Assembly (NCBI GenBank): GCA_963663605.2
Contig: CAXXVF010000002.1
Location: forward strand, 2,294,001-2,358,000
DNA from: Sporobacter sp963663605
GTDB lineage: Bacteria > Bacillota > Clostridia > Oscillospirales > Oscillospiraceae
DNA length: 64,000 nucleotides
Reading direction: 5' to 3'
The translations under genes and the position numbers were made by a program. Below, in pieces: positions 8,441-16,879 of the stretch. Numbering within the stretch: position 1 is the stretch's first letter; every line of letters begins with the position of its first letter. Below the pieces are notes generated by a model, which saw only the letters and a list, made by a program, of their open reading frames with translations, was not told the DNA's origin and did no database searches.

Positions 8441-9385
8441 TTATTGTTTGAGGAATGCAAGCATGAGCTTGTTCACATCGGGTGCTTTTTCGACATTTAT
8501 CAGGTGCCCCGAATCCAAAACGACGGTCTTGAGGTCCTTGATGCAGGATACATACTTTATGGCTTTTTCGGGACTGCCGACTAATTGGTCCTTATCCCCC
8601 AGTATTAAAAGCGTCGGCACGTCAATCAGCTCCAGATACTCTTTGGCCAGCGTACGCGGGCGGTAATATCTGCCGAGAACGCCTGCCAAAATGGTTTCAA
8701 AATAGTCTTTTGTGTCCCCGATCTCCGCAGTATCCCCCACAGCCCATTTGACCATAGGATCGGAGAAAATTCGGTACGGATAAAACGTGTACAACATCAT
8801 CGTAAAGAGGACTTTAGGTACGCTTTCTGATATCCCCATCGGTCCGAGAAGCATGATGTCTTTAATCTGGTCCCCATAGTTTTTAGCATAATTGAGCGCA
8901 ATGAATCCACCGTAGGAAGCGCCCGCCAGATGCGGGGTTACAATACCCAGTTTACTAAAAACGTCATGATACAAATCCACCATCTCTTTTTCGGTTTCGG
9001 GGTACTTGTTTACATCCGTCAGCCGGCTTTTATTGCCTTCTCCCAAAACATCTATCGCGTACAGATGATATGTCTCACCCAGCGCCTCGACATTCTTTAT
9101 CCACGAAACGGCGCCGACCGAAGCCGCGTGCAGCAAAACCAGGTCCTCACCGTCCGGGTTGCCGCATTCAATGACATGGACTGTTCCATATTTATTTTCG
9201 ATCATGTGAGAAGTATATTTAACAGGCCACTTACCCAGCGCTCTGTCGTACACCGCCATCAGCTTCGCTTCCGTTTCGGGGCGGAAATAGATAGTGGCCG
9301 ACTTCTTATAAATATGCGCCTGCCGTATGGCCATACCAATCAAAACGGCCAGGATGAACAACACAACACCGATTGCAATAAACAT
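8441..9385 (-). CDS. Membrane-anchored alpha/beta hydrolase
   Basis: A 314-residue alpha/beta-hydrolase with an N-terminal membrane segment (residues 2-22). The nucleophile elbow is GASYGG, the acid is probably the Asp in LGDKDQLVG, and the catalytic His is in DSGHLI, so the triad looks complete. The substrate cannot be assigned. The GAGGTAAAGCGC ribosome site sits 20 bases after the preceding small membrane gene, making it the third gene of a flavodoxin / membrane protein / hydrolase operon probably controlled by the TetR protein at 10400. Confidence 0.8.
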   Translation of the reverse strand: MFIAIGVVLFILAVLIGMAIRQAHIYKKSATIYFRPETEAKLMAVYDRALGKWPVKYTSHMIENKYGTVHVIECGNPDGEDLVLLHAASVGAVSWIKNVEALGETYHLYAIDVLGEGNKSRLTDVNKYPETEKEMVDLYHDVFSKLGIVTPHLAGASYGGFIALNYAKNYGDQIKDIMLLGPMGISESVPKVLFTMMLYTFYPYRIFSDPMVKWAVGDTAEIGDTKDYFETILAGVLGRYYRPRTLAKEYLELIDVPTLLILGDKDQLVGSPEKAIKYVSCIKDLKTVVLDSGHLINVEKAPDVNKLMLAFLKQ

Positions 9386-9404
9386 GCGCTTTACCTCGTC
9401 GGCT

Positions 9405-9800
9405 TTAAACCGGATTTGTCCACGTCAGCACCCGCACCGTTGAAACAACGACCTTGAACAGGATCAGGCCGAACAGTACGGTGAACGTCTGCGCAGTCGT
9501 CGTTATGCCGAATATCGGGTACTTAAATATGAAATGTGCTGCCGCTATGACGGCAATTGTCAGTCCCGTTAATATAAGTATGATCGTATAGAGGTTGAAT
9601 CCGGTCTTGAACAGATGAAACATACCGTGTCCGGTCGTTCCGAACGCGCACAGCAGGAATCCGAAAATGAGCAGGAACAAAACGGGTTGTTTGATATTAC
9701 GGATGAGCGGGATCCCCAATTGAAAATAGTAATTTAGCGCCAGCAGAACAGTGAGCACACCGACAATAATAACACCGGGCAGAAAACTGTAAAATTTCAT
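9405..9800 (-). CDS. Small four-helix membrane protein
   Basis: A 131-residue protein with four predicted membrane helices and short loops (for example the segment VLFLLIFGFLLCAFGTTGHG). No catalytic motif is seen and I do not recognise the family. GAGGAGG lies 6 bases before the ATG at 9800. The gene lies between a flavodoxin and a membrane-anchored hydrolase in the same operon, so a membrane redox or transport accessory role is possible but unproven. Confidence 0.7.
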   Translation of the reverse strand: MKFYSFLPGVIIVGVLTVLLALNYYFQLGIPLIRNIKQPVLFLLIFGFLLCAFGTTGHGMFHLFKTGFNLYTIILILTGLTIAVIAAAHFIFKYPIFGITTTAQTFTVLFGLILFKVVVSTVRVLTWTNPV

Positions 9801-9811
9801 GATAAACCTCC

Positions 9812-10324
9812 TCAATAATCCTTGTTGTTGTTTATATCGTCAATCAACGGCTCAATATATTCAACTAAAACATTGTTGACGTATTTTTTCATTTCTTCTT
9901 TTTTCTCAGGGTCTTTTTCGACGAATGTTGAGGCGATCCACAGCATAAACTTATGAAAACCGGACATGCCTTTAACTTCACGTTTTCCGCCAAACTGGTA
10001 CGTTTTCGTGCAGCCCATCAGGGCGGGATCCATACTGTCTTCAAAAACGCGCTCCAGTGTGGCGTCGCCGGGCTTAGCCCCGGATACCGAATAAAAGAAC
10101 AGTTTTTTATTCCTGAGAAGCTCCGTTTTTACGCCGAGCCATTTTGCCAGAAACAGTTTATTCGCCAGAACCCACGAACCGATAACGACGATATCGGATT
10201 CAAGCAGCTCATCATCTGTAACATCCTTATAATTTACCTTCTTAAACGGGAGCCTTTCACTGATCCAAGCCGCATATTGTTCGGTGCTTCCATAACAGGA
10301 CGCATAAATAATAATCCCTTTCAT
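9812..10324 (-). CDS. Flavodoxin-domain protein
   Basis: A 170-residue protein of the flavodoxin fold, with an FMN phosphate loop in YASCYGSTEQYA and a second loop in IGSWVLANKLF. It resembles HemG-like and 'flavodoxin domain' proteins of Clostridia; partner and substrate are unknown. The start at 10324 has GGAGG 6 bases upstream. A half-conserved copy of the TetR operator overlaps its promoter (10339-10358), so this gene and the two downstream are probably repressed by the adjacent regulator. Confidence 0.82.
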   Translation of the reverse strand: MKGIIIYASCYGSTEQYAAWISERLPFKKVNYKDVTDDELLESDIVVIGSWVLANKLFLAKWLGVKTELLRNKKLFFYSVSGAKPGDATLERVFEDSMDPALMGCTKTYQFGGKREVKGMSGFHKFMLWIASTFVEKDPEKKEEMKKYVNNVLVEYIEPLIDDINNNKDY

Positions 10325-10338
10325 AGCTGCCTCCAAAT

Positions 10339-10358
10339 ATAAACGTTCGTTTGTTTGT
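10339..10358 (-). promoter_or_regulatory. Probable TetR operator before the flavodoxin operon
   Basis: The right half TCGTTTGTTTGT (10347-10358) is identical to the operator in front of the tetR gene at 11049-11068, while the left half matches 5 of 8 positions. It lies just upstream of the flavodoxin ribosome site, as expected for a repressor site. Confidence 0.6.
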
Positions 10359-10383
10359 CTCGCGTTAAAAAAATCTTGTTTCT

Positions 10384-10415
10384 GCCGTTTGATTTTTTTC
10401 TAGAAATCAAACGGC
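10384..10415 (-). terminator. Hairpin overlapping the tetR stop codon
   Basis: A perfect 12-bp stem (10384-10395 with 10404-10415) covers the last codons and stop of tetR. A run of T follows some 15 bases further along the minus strand. It probably separates tetR from the flavodoxin operon. Confidence 0.55.
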
Positions 10416-11014
10416 TTATTCATAATTTTAATCCAGAAATATTTAAGATGATCTTTCATCTTTTCGATGACAGGCGCCGTATCATTCCCCAGGCTCATCT
10501 GTATGGTGTATTCCTGTGTCAAACCAAACAGCGGATACTGGTACATCCTCGCCAGTATTATCGGTTCCTCCGGCAGCGCGTCTCCCCGGTTACTCAAATA
10601 TTTAAATAATTCATATGTGATTTGTACCGGTTGGTCCAGATAGTATTTCAGGATGATATTGCCTGCTTTTTCGTTTCGGTACTGCTCGGTCGTTAAAACA
10701 CGGATTATATCCAGATTCATATCGTTTATGGTTTGGGCTTCCAGTATCCGTATCCGGTGCGCCCACGCGGGCTTCCAATCGGGACGGTCGTACGCATCAA
10801 TCAGCATTTGCCCTGTCGGCATTCCTTTTTCCAACTCCCTGACATGATTATCGAGGATTTCATCCAGTATATCTTTCTTTGAAGAAAAATGATTGTAGAT
10901 CGATCCTTCCGTAATTCCTGCAGCCTTTGCGATCGTTCGGACCGAAACGCCATTGTATCCTTCCGTTGCAAACAATTCTGTTGCTCTTTGCAGTAATAGG
11001 TTTTTTGTCGTCAT
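10400..11014 (-). CDS. TetR-family transcriptional regulator
   Basis: A 204-residue repressor. The N-terminal helix-turn-helix is clear (TIAKAAGITEGSIYNHFSSK, about residues 27-46), followed by a helical ligand-binding domain of the AcrR type. The ATG at 11014 has AAGGTGATTTC upstream; a longer frame reaching 11071 runs through the operator and is rejected. It probably represses itself and the flavodoxin operon via two related operators. The effector is unknown. Confidence 0.88.
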   Translation of the reverse strand: MTTKNLLLQRATELFATEGYNGVSVRTIAKAAGITEGSIYNHFSSKKDILDEILDNHVRELEKGMPTGQMLIDAYDRPDWKPAWAHRIRILEAQTINDMNLDIIRVLTTEQYRNEKAGNIILKYYLDQPVQITYELFKYLSNRGDALPEEPIILARMYQYPLFGLTQEYTIQMSLGNDTAPVIEKMKDHLKYFWIKIMNKPFDF

Positions 11015-11048
11015 TGAAATCACCTTGTTTATTGTTAAACCAACAATA

Positions 11049-11068
11049 ACAAACAATCGTTTGTTTGT
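11049..11068 (-). promoter_or_regulatory. TetR operator in the tetR promoter
   Basis: A perfect inverted repeat, ACAAACAA-TCGT-TTGTTTGT, sits 34 bases upstream of the tetR start. Twelve bases of its right half recur at 10347-10358 before the flavodoxin gene. Confidence 0.7.
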
Positions 11069-11245
11069 CAAGTGTTTTTCAAATTTTTTTAAACACTGAA
11101 TATCCGCTCTTTTCTATGACGCTTCATCTATATCAGAACGTGTTTTTTTCATGACAGCAGCGGCCCGGCCTATGTTATTATAATTATACAACGTATTAAA
11201 TGAGCGGCCAAGCCGCCTTATATCATGTCAATAAGGAGCCTAACC

Positions 11246-12358
11246 ATGAAATATCCGAGACCGTCCTATCTGCAGCCCGGTGTCAAGACCCAAAAGGCTG
11301 TGATGCTCTTTTCCGACAGTGAGGTTGAACTCCCGAAATTCGACTGCCCCATCACGCCGCTGGAAAATTTTCGCCGTTCCGTGTCGAGAAGCAACCCGCT
11401 TTGGGCCCCCAACACCACGACAGATTTTCAGAACCTGATGTTTCAGGATTTGGCCATTGGCGAACAGATCGGGGCGGATTTTCACCGTAAAGCGACGGAA
11501 GATTATAACTTTACCGACTGGTTCGGCGTCCCGCTCCGGTGGTGCGTAAGCGCAGGCGGCGCGACAAACCAGCCAAACACCCACCTGCTCGAGGACATAA
11601 CGGACTGGGAGAAGGTCCTTAAGTTCCCCGTTTTAGACGACTGGGACTGGCAGACGAAAGCCGATACATTTATAAAAAACGATTACGACCCGTCAAAGGT
11701 GTTGCACATCGACCTGCACAACGGTTTAATCCAGCGGCTTATCGCGGTTTTGGGCGGGTATACGGAGGGCATGTTCGCCCTGTCGCTCGAGCCGGAGGCC
11801 GTACGGGCTTTTTTTGACCGCCTGGCAGACCATATGATCGAGCTGATCGATCTGCTTTGCAATCTGTACCCGGTTAACCTCATGACGATCCACGACGACT
11901 GGGGAACGGAGAAAGATACCTTTTTCTCCCCTAAAATGATGGAAGACCTGGTATTTGAGCCGACCAAATGCATTATCAGCCATATCAGGTCGAAGGACAT
12001 CAACTTCATGCTGCACTCCTGCGGCAATATCACGCGGTTCATCCCGTATATGATCGACATGGGCGCCGAGCTGCTGCAGATCCAGCGGCGCGCTGTTGAT
12101 ATTCCGGCCATGAAAATCAAATACGGCAGTCAGATCGGCTTCAATACCGGCATAGAAGATATGCTGCCGGGCGTCGAATATACGCAGGACGAGGCCGCAC
12201 ATCTGGTACGTCAAACGGTCGAGTTATATGGACGGGGCGGTGGATTTACCGCGAATATCTTCGGCAGCGATCCGAAAACCGTCTGGTCCGCCGTCACGGA
12301 GCTTTACGCCTACAGCCGGGAATACTACGACGCCGAACAAGGGCGGCAGGAATTTTGA
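11246..12358 (+). CDS. Uroporphyrinogen-decarboxylase-like protein (MtaA/CmuA superfamily)
   Basis: A 370-residue UroD-fold protein. Members act either in haem synthesis or, more often in anaerobes, as cobalamin-dependent methyltransferases. The metal-site signature His-Ser-Cys-Gly (HSCGN near residue 258) is present, as in zinc-binding methyltransferases. Canonical HemE features are not apparent, so a methyltransferase or an uncharacterised role is more likely. AAGGAG lies before the ATG at 11246; an ATG at 11225 overlaps this site. No corrinoid protein gene is adjacent, so the substrate stays open. Confidence 0.75.
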   Translation: MKYPRPSYLQPGVKTQKAVMLFSDSEVELPKFDCPITPLENFRRSVSRSNPLWAPNTTTDFQNLMFQDLAIGEQIGADFHRKATEDYNFTDWFGVPLRWCVSAGGATNQPNTHLLEDITDWEKVLKFPVLDDWDWQTKADTFIKNDYDPSKVLHIDLHNGLIQRLIAVLGGYTEGMFALSLEPEAVRAFFDRLADHMIELIDLLCNLYPVNLMTIHDDWGTEKDTFFSPKMMEDLVFEPTKCIISHIRSKDINFMLHSCGNITRFIPYMIDMGAELLQIQRRAVDIPAMKIKYGSQIGFNTGIEDMLPGVEYTQDEAAHLVRQTVELYGRGGGFTANIFGSDPKTVWSAVTELYAYSREYYDAEQGRQEF

Positions 12359-12410
12359 TATAAACTGTATCAAGCTGAGATCATGGCGCCGGCCAGCTCT
12401 AAACAGCAAT

Positions 12411-12443
12411 AAAGCCCCGAAATCTTTTGATTTCGGGGCTTTT
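12411..12443. terminator. Bidirectional intrinsic terminator
   Basis: A 14-bp perfect stem (12411-12424 with 12429-12442, loop TTTT) starts with AAA and ends with TTTT. It serves the UroD-like gene on the plus strand and the flavoprotein gene on the minus strand. Confidence 0.85.
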
Positions 12444-12464
12444 GTCATGAACAATCGTACTGTA

Positions 12465-13148
12465 CTAATGATTTTCCGGCCGCCCGTTTAAATATGCCTT
12501 GCGGTATATGTCGGTTTTGCATTTGTGCGCGGCTTTTTTGGACATATGGTTCAAGACCGCAGCCAACGGCCTCAATAAAACAGCCGGTATACGAATGGTC
12601 AGCAGCAGCTGTGCTTCCGGCGGTATCGGTTCGCCTTTTAAAACAGCGTCCAGCGCCATTGCAAATCCTTTGGTTATCTTTTCTCCGCGCTTACCAAGGT
12701 TTTCAAGAAGCGCGCCGTTCAGCATCGCGCCGCCGCCGTACCCCAGCCCTCCGCACCAACGCATTCCCGTTTCCTGTGAAAACAGTCGGCACATATTTAA
12801 TAGGGGCGCGCAGCGCGTAACATCAGGAAAACCGCACTGAGCGACTGCAAAGAATCGTTTCCCGGCAAAATGCCGGTCGGAGTATTGCTGAAGATTTTCC
12901 AAAAACCAGATATCCGGGTATGGCAACGTATCGACATATAGCGGCGCAACCAGCACGACGATATCGCTTTGAGCGATTTTTTCCGCAGCGGCGTCCATTT
13001 CGTTCCGCCGGTCAAAATAATCGATAATATGCAGAAGCTCAGCCGTATTCCCCACTTCTTCCGCAAGGATTTTCAAAGTCCTCCCGAAGCTATACGAGGT
13101 TTTATTCTTTCGGGGACTCCCGTTAATAATAAGGAGCTTCTGGCTCAT
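12465..13148 (-). CDS. Flavodoxin-like NAD(P)H-dependent FMN reductase
   Basis: A 227-residue protein with the FMN-reductase phosphate loop NGSPRKNKTSYS near the N-terminus and the aromatic APLYVDTLPYPD loop around residue 70. The C-terminal 50 residues are basic and partly hydrophobic, and could associate with the membrane. The start codon overlaps the stop of the upstream flavoprotein gene (ATGA at 13145-13148), so the two are coupled and may form a functional pair. The electron acceptor is unknown. Confidence 0.8.
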   Translation of the reverse strand: MSQKLLIINGSPRKNKTSYSFGRTLKILAEEVGNTAELLHIIDYFDRRNEMDAAAEKIAQSDIVVLVAPLYVDTLPYPDIWFLENLQQYSDRHFAGKRFFAVAQCGFPDVTRCAPLLNMCRLFSQETGMRWCGGLGYGGGAMLNGALLENLGKRGEKITKGFAMALDAVLKGEPIPPEAQLLLTIRIPAVLLRPLAAVLNHMSKKAAHKCKTDIYRKAYLNGRPENH

Positions 13149-13693
13149 GACTTTCTCGCCTCCTCAAACGCGCGGCCGATCGCATTCCGGATTTTACCGA
13201 CATCATCCGCCGGACTTAAAATCACAGTCTGATGACGGCTCCCGAAGTTGAGGGCATTGTTGGCGCTCAACAAACGGAAGCTTTCTTCCTGTTCCAGCAA
13301 GTCCTTTTCCGCAAGCCCAATAACAATAAGAGATTTTTCATCGTAGCGCATCGGATGGAGCAGATGCCCGCCTTTGACCATATAGAGCGGGAGCCCCAAT
13401 ACCATCAGCCTGTCAACGGCCTTCTTAAGTTCGGACCCATATCCGCCATATCTGATTGGCGTAAGAAAAACCATCGTGTCACAATCTGCAATATTTTTCA
13501 GGATATCAGGCATGTCGTCTTTTATTACGCATTCCCCCGGCGTCTTATGCTCACAGGAGCCGCAACATCTGCACGGGAGGATTTTCAAGTCTTTCAGCCT
13601 GAAATAAGCATGCTGTTCATCTTTCAGATACGCACACAGCGTTTCTGTTATCTGCAGACTGGTGTTTGTCCCGTCCAGTATAACTGTTTTCAC
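13145..13693 (-). CDS. Flavodoxin family protein with a cysteine motif
   Basis: A 182-residue flavodoxin-like oxidoreductase. Besides the fold (VFLTPIRYGGYGSELKKAVDR) it carries a Cys cluster, CRCCGSCEHKTPGEC, seen in iron-sulfur flavoprotein-type NAD(P)H oxidoreductases, although the spacing does not let me assign a cluster. The start is GTG at 13693 with GGAGG upstream; a longer in-frame reading to 13750 lacks a ribosome site. It is the first gene of the two-flavoprotein operon lying between two UroD-like genes. Confidence 0.75.
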   Translation of the reverse strand: MKTVILDGTNTSLQITETLCAYLKDEQHAYFRLKDLKILPCRCCGSCEHKTPGECVIKDDMPDILKNIADCDTMVFLTPIRYGGYGSELKKAVDRLMVLGLPLYMVKGGHLLHPMRYDEKSLIVIGLAEKDLLEQEESFRLLSANNALNFGSRHQTVILSPADDVGKIRNAIGRAFEEARKS

Positions 13694-13782
13694 AATAACG
13701 CCTCCATTATAATCGCAGTGTATCCCATGTTTTTCCGACTGCCGGCACAATCTTTTTACGGCCGAAAAGCCGTCTTATCACA

Positions 13783-15339
13783 CTATACCGACATATCGGT
13801 AAACAAATCTTCTACCAGCAGATTCGTGGATATGGTAAGGTGCAGGATTTTTTCAGGGTCTTTAAAGTCAATGCCCGTCAATTCCCGGATCCTGTCCAGC
13901 CGGTAAACCATTGTGGCTCTGTGGATATATAGCTCTTTGGCTGTCTTTACCGCATTCATCTGATTTCTCAGGTAAACATTGAGCGTATGCAGGTAATTGC
14001 TGCTGTTGGCCTTATCGTATTGATGCAGGGCAAGGATTTCCGGCGCGCATAGGAAGCGGCCGTCAAGCTCCTCGGTCAGCTTCGACTCCATATAGTGCAG
14101 GCACATGTCTGAAAACTTAAAAAACCATCTTAACGGGAACTTCCTTTGCCCGGTTTTCAGGGCAATTTCGGCCTGCAGGTAGCTGCTGTTTAAATCCGTG
14201 ATGTCTGTAAAAACATTGCTGAAGCCCACCCGGAAATCACCATCCCTGAACGTTTCCAGATAAGCTTCTGTGAATTCCTGCGAAGATGCGCCATAGAAAC
14301 TGAGGTCCGCGACGCCGACAATGATGCCCTCATACTCAAAAAAGCAGCTGCCTTTGAAATCGCGGTTGAATATCTGGCAATAGTAGGGGATCGTACGCGT
14401 GTAGTAATCGCGTTGGCTCGGCAGGATCCTCAGGCACAAAAACGGGCCTTCCAGACGCCAGCCGCGCTGGGCCAGCCTGCTTTCAATCCGACGGGACACG
14501 ACGGATTCTCCGTTAATAATGTCAACAAACATGTCGGCCATATGGTCGCGGGACAGTATATCGCTCTTTTCCGCCGACAGGTCGTAAATCAGCTGAACAA
14601 AGGCCGCAAAAAACCGCACAAGTCCTTCCTCATACCCCCGAAACGTGTTGACATCCTCAGCCAGCACGATCCGGCAGGCATATTCCCCATGGCGAAACAC
14701 ATTCATGCACATCGCGCGGCAGATGAAAATACTGCGTTCATATATAAACGGCTCCGTCAAGTTTTTAACCTGATTGAAAATAATGTCGTTTTTAAAAAAC
14801 GTTACTGTTTCCGGCGCAAGAATGCCGTCGCTTCCCGGCTGGTTCATGCCGGAAATCTCATTCATATGCACGGTTTCGTTTGTTTTACCGATTAGCCTGT
14901 AATCATCGGTACAAACGATCATTTCATTGCCGTTCAGATACGGCGCCATGAGATCGACCATATGCTGTATGCTGCGCCCTTTGTTGATGCAGTCCTGAAG
15001 CTTCTGTTCCAGTGTGTTGTATTCAAAGAAGATGCGGTTTACCACATTGGACAGCTCGGTCAGGCTCGTGTCCCCGGCGAGCGCCAAAAGCCGAAGCGGC
15101 AATTTTGTATAAGCCTCGCCCGGCATGCCGATCGATATCAAAGCCGAACCGTCCTGTGCTGATATCTCATCCGGCAGCATATCCGCCCGGGCAATGTATA
15201 AAACGCCGGTGTTCAGGACGGGCCCGCCATTATAGATCTCGCAGCGTTCAAGTATAAACGGGTTGTCTGCACCCAAATAGTTTTTATACAGAACGGGGTA
15301 TTCGAGTCCGTCCTCCACGATCCCCAGACAAAGCGTCAT
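13783..15339 (-). CDS. PucR-family transcriptional regulator
   Basis: A 518-residue regulator with a typical PucR C-terminal helix-turn-helix (NAVKTAKELYIHRATMVYRL), preceded by a GGDEF-like/CdaR middle region and an unassigned sensory N-terminus. GGAGG lies 8 bases before the ATG. It is divergent from the UroD-like gene at 15524, with a 184-bp shared promoter region holding repeated CATTGT elements. It is therefore the likely regulator of that gene and perhaps of its neighbours. The effector is unknown. Confidence 0.85.
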   Translation of the reverse strand: MTLCLGIVEDGLEYPVLYKNYLGADNPFILERCEIYNGGPVLNTGVLYIARADMLPDEISAQDGSALISIGMPGEAYTKLPLRLLALAGDTSLTELSNVVNRIFFEYNTLEQKLQDCINKGRSIQHMVDLMAPYLNGNEMIVCTDDYRLIGKTNETVHMNEISGMNQPGSDGILAPETVTFFKNDIIFNQVKNLTEPFIYERSIFICRAMCMNVFRHGEYACRIVLAEDVNTFRGYEEGLVRFFAAFVQLIYDLSAEKSDILSRDHMADMFVDIINGESVVSRRIESRLAQRGWRLEGPFLCLRILPSQRDYYTRTIPYYCQIFNRDFKGSCFFEYEGIIVGVADLSFYGASSQEFTEAYLETFRDGDFRVGFSNVFTDITDLNSSYLQAEIALKTGQRKFPLRWFFKFSDMCLHYMESKLTEELDGRFLCAPEILALHQYDKANSSNYLHTLNVYLRNQMNAVKTAKELYIHRATMVYRLDRIRELTGIDFKDPEKILHLTISTNLLVEDLFTDMSV

Positions 15340-15367
15340 ATGCAGCGCCTCCCATTTGTATAATACA

Positions 15368-15503
15368 CATTGTATATGATAATGCCTAAAGAATCAATGT
15401 CATTGTATAATTTACGAATAATTGCATTGTCAAATATAATGGTCATACTTAAGAAAAGGCCAATGATGTTGCATAAAGACGTCAGGACTATATTCCTACA
15501 ATG
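15368..15503. promoter_or_regulatory. Shared divergent promoter with repeated CATTGT elements
   Basis: CATTGT occurs at 15368, 15401 and 15425, with an inverted copy at 15498; CAATGTCATTG at 15395-15405 is a perfect 11-bp palindrome. A minus-strand TTGACA-18-TATACA promoter and a plus-strand TTTACG (15411) -18- TATAAT (15435-15440) promoter overlap these elements. They are candidate PucR-regulator sites. Confidence 0.5.
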
Positions 15504-15523
15504 TTTATAAATGGGAGGCAACT

Positions 15524-16774
15524 ATGGAAAACACAACTAAATCCCCGGAAACACTGTTTGACGAACGCGCGCAGCGGCTCAATGACGCGGTCGCTCTCAA
15601 GGAAACGGACAAAATCCCCTTCGCGCCTTTTTTTGCGTCTGTACTCCAGCGCCTGGGCGGTTCCAGCTACCGGGACATTTACTATGACTATCACCGCGCT
15701 GGCAAAGCGGCCGTAAAATTTTATGAAGAGCACCCGCTCTGTGACGCGCACAGCTTTTCAGGCTTTACAAGCGGCCGCTCCAACGAAATGGCCGGCTCAA
15801 GCATGATCGACTGGCCCGGACGTCCCGGGTCGATCGTATCGATTTACAGTTCCCATCAGGTCATCGAACACGAGTATATGCTTCCGGAAGAATATCCCGA
15901 GCTGCTCGGCGATTATACCGGCTTTATGCTCCGTAAATACATACCGCGTGCCTACAGCAACCTGCCCGGCTTTGCCGGCGTCGGCCTGACGCCGACCGTC
16001 GTATTGAGCACGTCGTTTCTCGCGCCGCTTTGCTCGCCCGATATGCTCCAGATGTATAAAACGCTGGAGGAAATTGCCAGGAGCGACGCCGAGGCCGCCG
16101 CAGTCGGCTCGGAGTACAGCAATCAGCTGGCCGCTCTCGGCATGCCGCCGCTGATGACGGGCATATCTGAAGCCCCGTACGATATCCTTGGCGACTACTT
16201 CCGGGGGACCGTCGGCATTATGATGGATCTTTTGGAGTACGAGGACGAAATCGAAGCAGCCTGCGATATGTTTGCCGATCAGCAGATCGCCGCGCTCCAA
16301 TATTTCCGCGTTGTGCCGCTGCCGGTCAAACGTGTGTTCTTCCCGCTGCACAAGGGCATGGACGGCTTCATGAACCCGCGTCAGTATGAGAAGTTGTATT
16401 GGAAACCGCTTAAAAAGATAATGACGGCGCTCATCGACATGGACGTGACCCCGCTCATTTATACGGAAGGCAAATACAACACCCGGCTGGAGCAGCTGGC
16501 CGACGTCCCCAAGGGCAAAGTCATTTATCATTTCGAGGACGTCGACATGAAAGAAGCAAAACGGATTCTGGGCGGCACGGCTTGTATCACCGGCAATCTT
16601 CCCGCCGCGCTTTTGGAATACGGCAAAAAAGAGCAGGTCGTCGACTACTGCAAGTACCTCATCGACACATGCGCGCCGGGCGGCGGCTATATCTTTGATA
16701 TGAATGCCTGCCTGGAAAACGCTAAAATCGAGAATCTGGACGCCATGTTCGAGACGTTTGAGGCATATAAATAA
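15524..16774 (+). CDS. Divergent uroporphyrinogen-decarboxylase-like protein
   Basis: A 416-residue UroD-superfamily protein, longer than HemE. Where the zinc-binding methyltransferases have His-x-Cys, this protein reads LIYTEGKYNTRLE, so the metal site seems absent. Conserved barrel features (HFEDVDMKEAKRILGG, ACITGNLPAALL) remain. It has a GGGAGGC ribosome site 9 bases before the ATG at 15524 and is divergent from the PucR gene. Role unknown: a cofactor-independent demethylase, a non-catalytic paralogue or a lyase are all possible. Confidence 0.72.
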   Translation: MENTTKSPETLFDERAQRLNDAVALKETDKIPFAPFFASVLQRLGGSSYRDIYYDYHRAGKAAVKFYEEHPLCDAHSFSGFTSGRSNEMAGSSMIDWPGRPGSIVSIYSSHQVIEHEYMLPEEYPELLGDYTGFMLRKYIPRAYSNLPGFAGVGLTPTVVLSTSFLAPLCSPDMLQMYKTLEEIARSDAEAAAVGSEYSNQLAALGMPPLMTGISEAPYDILGDYFRGTVGIMMDLLEYEDEIEAACDMFADQQIAALQYFRVVPLPVKRVFFPLHKGMDGFMNPRQYEKLYWKPLKKIMTALIDMDVTPLIYTEGKYNTRLEQLADVPKGKVIYHFEDVDMKEAKRILGGTACITGNLPAALLEYGKKEQVVDYCKYLIDTCAPGGGYIFDMNACLENAKIENLDAMFETFEAYK

Positions 16775-16819
16775 AGCCATCGCAGTATACATTATTCTTT
16801 GCCGGTTTGCGCACAGCGC

Positions 16820-16851
16820 CAAGCGCCGCAGAATTTATTCTGCGGCGCTTG
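16820..16851. terminator. 15-bp hairpin between convergent genes
   Basis: An almost loopless perfect inverted repeat (16820-16834 with 16837-16851) lies between the UroD-like gene and the ABC ATPase gene. The T run is weak on both strands. Confidence 0.55.
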
Positions 16852-16879
16852 GTTATTCATACTTTGGGTTATCGCGTTT

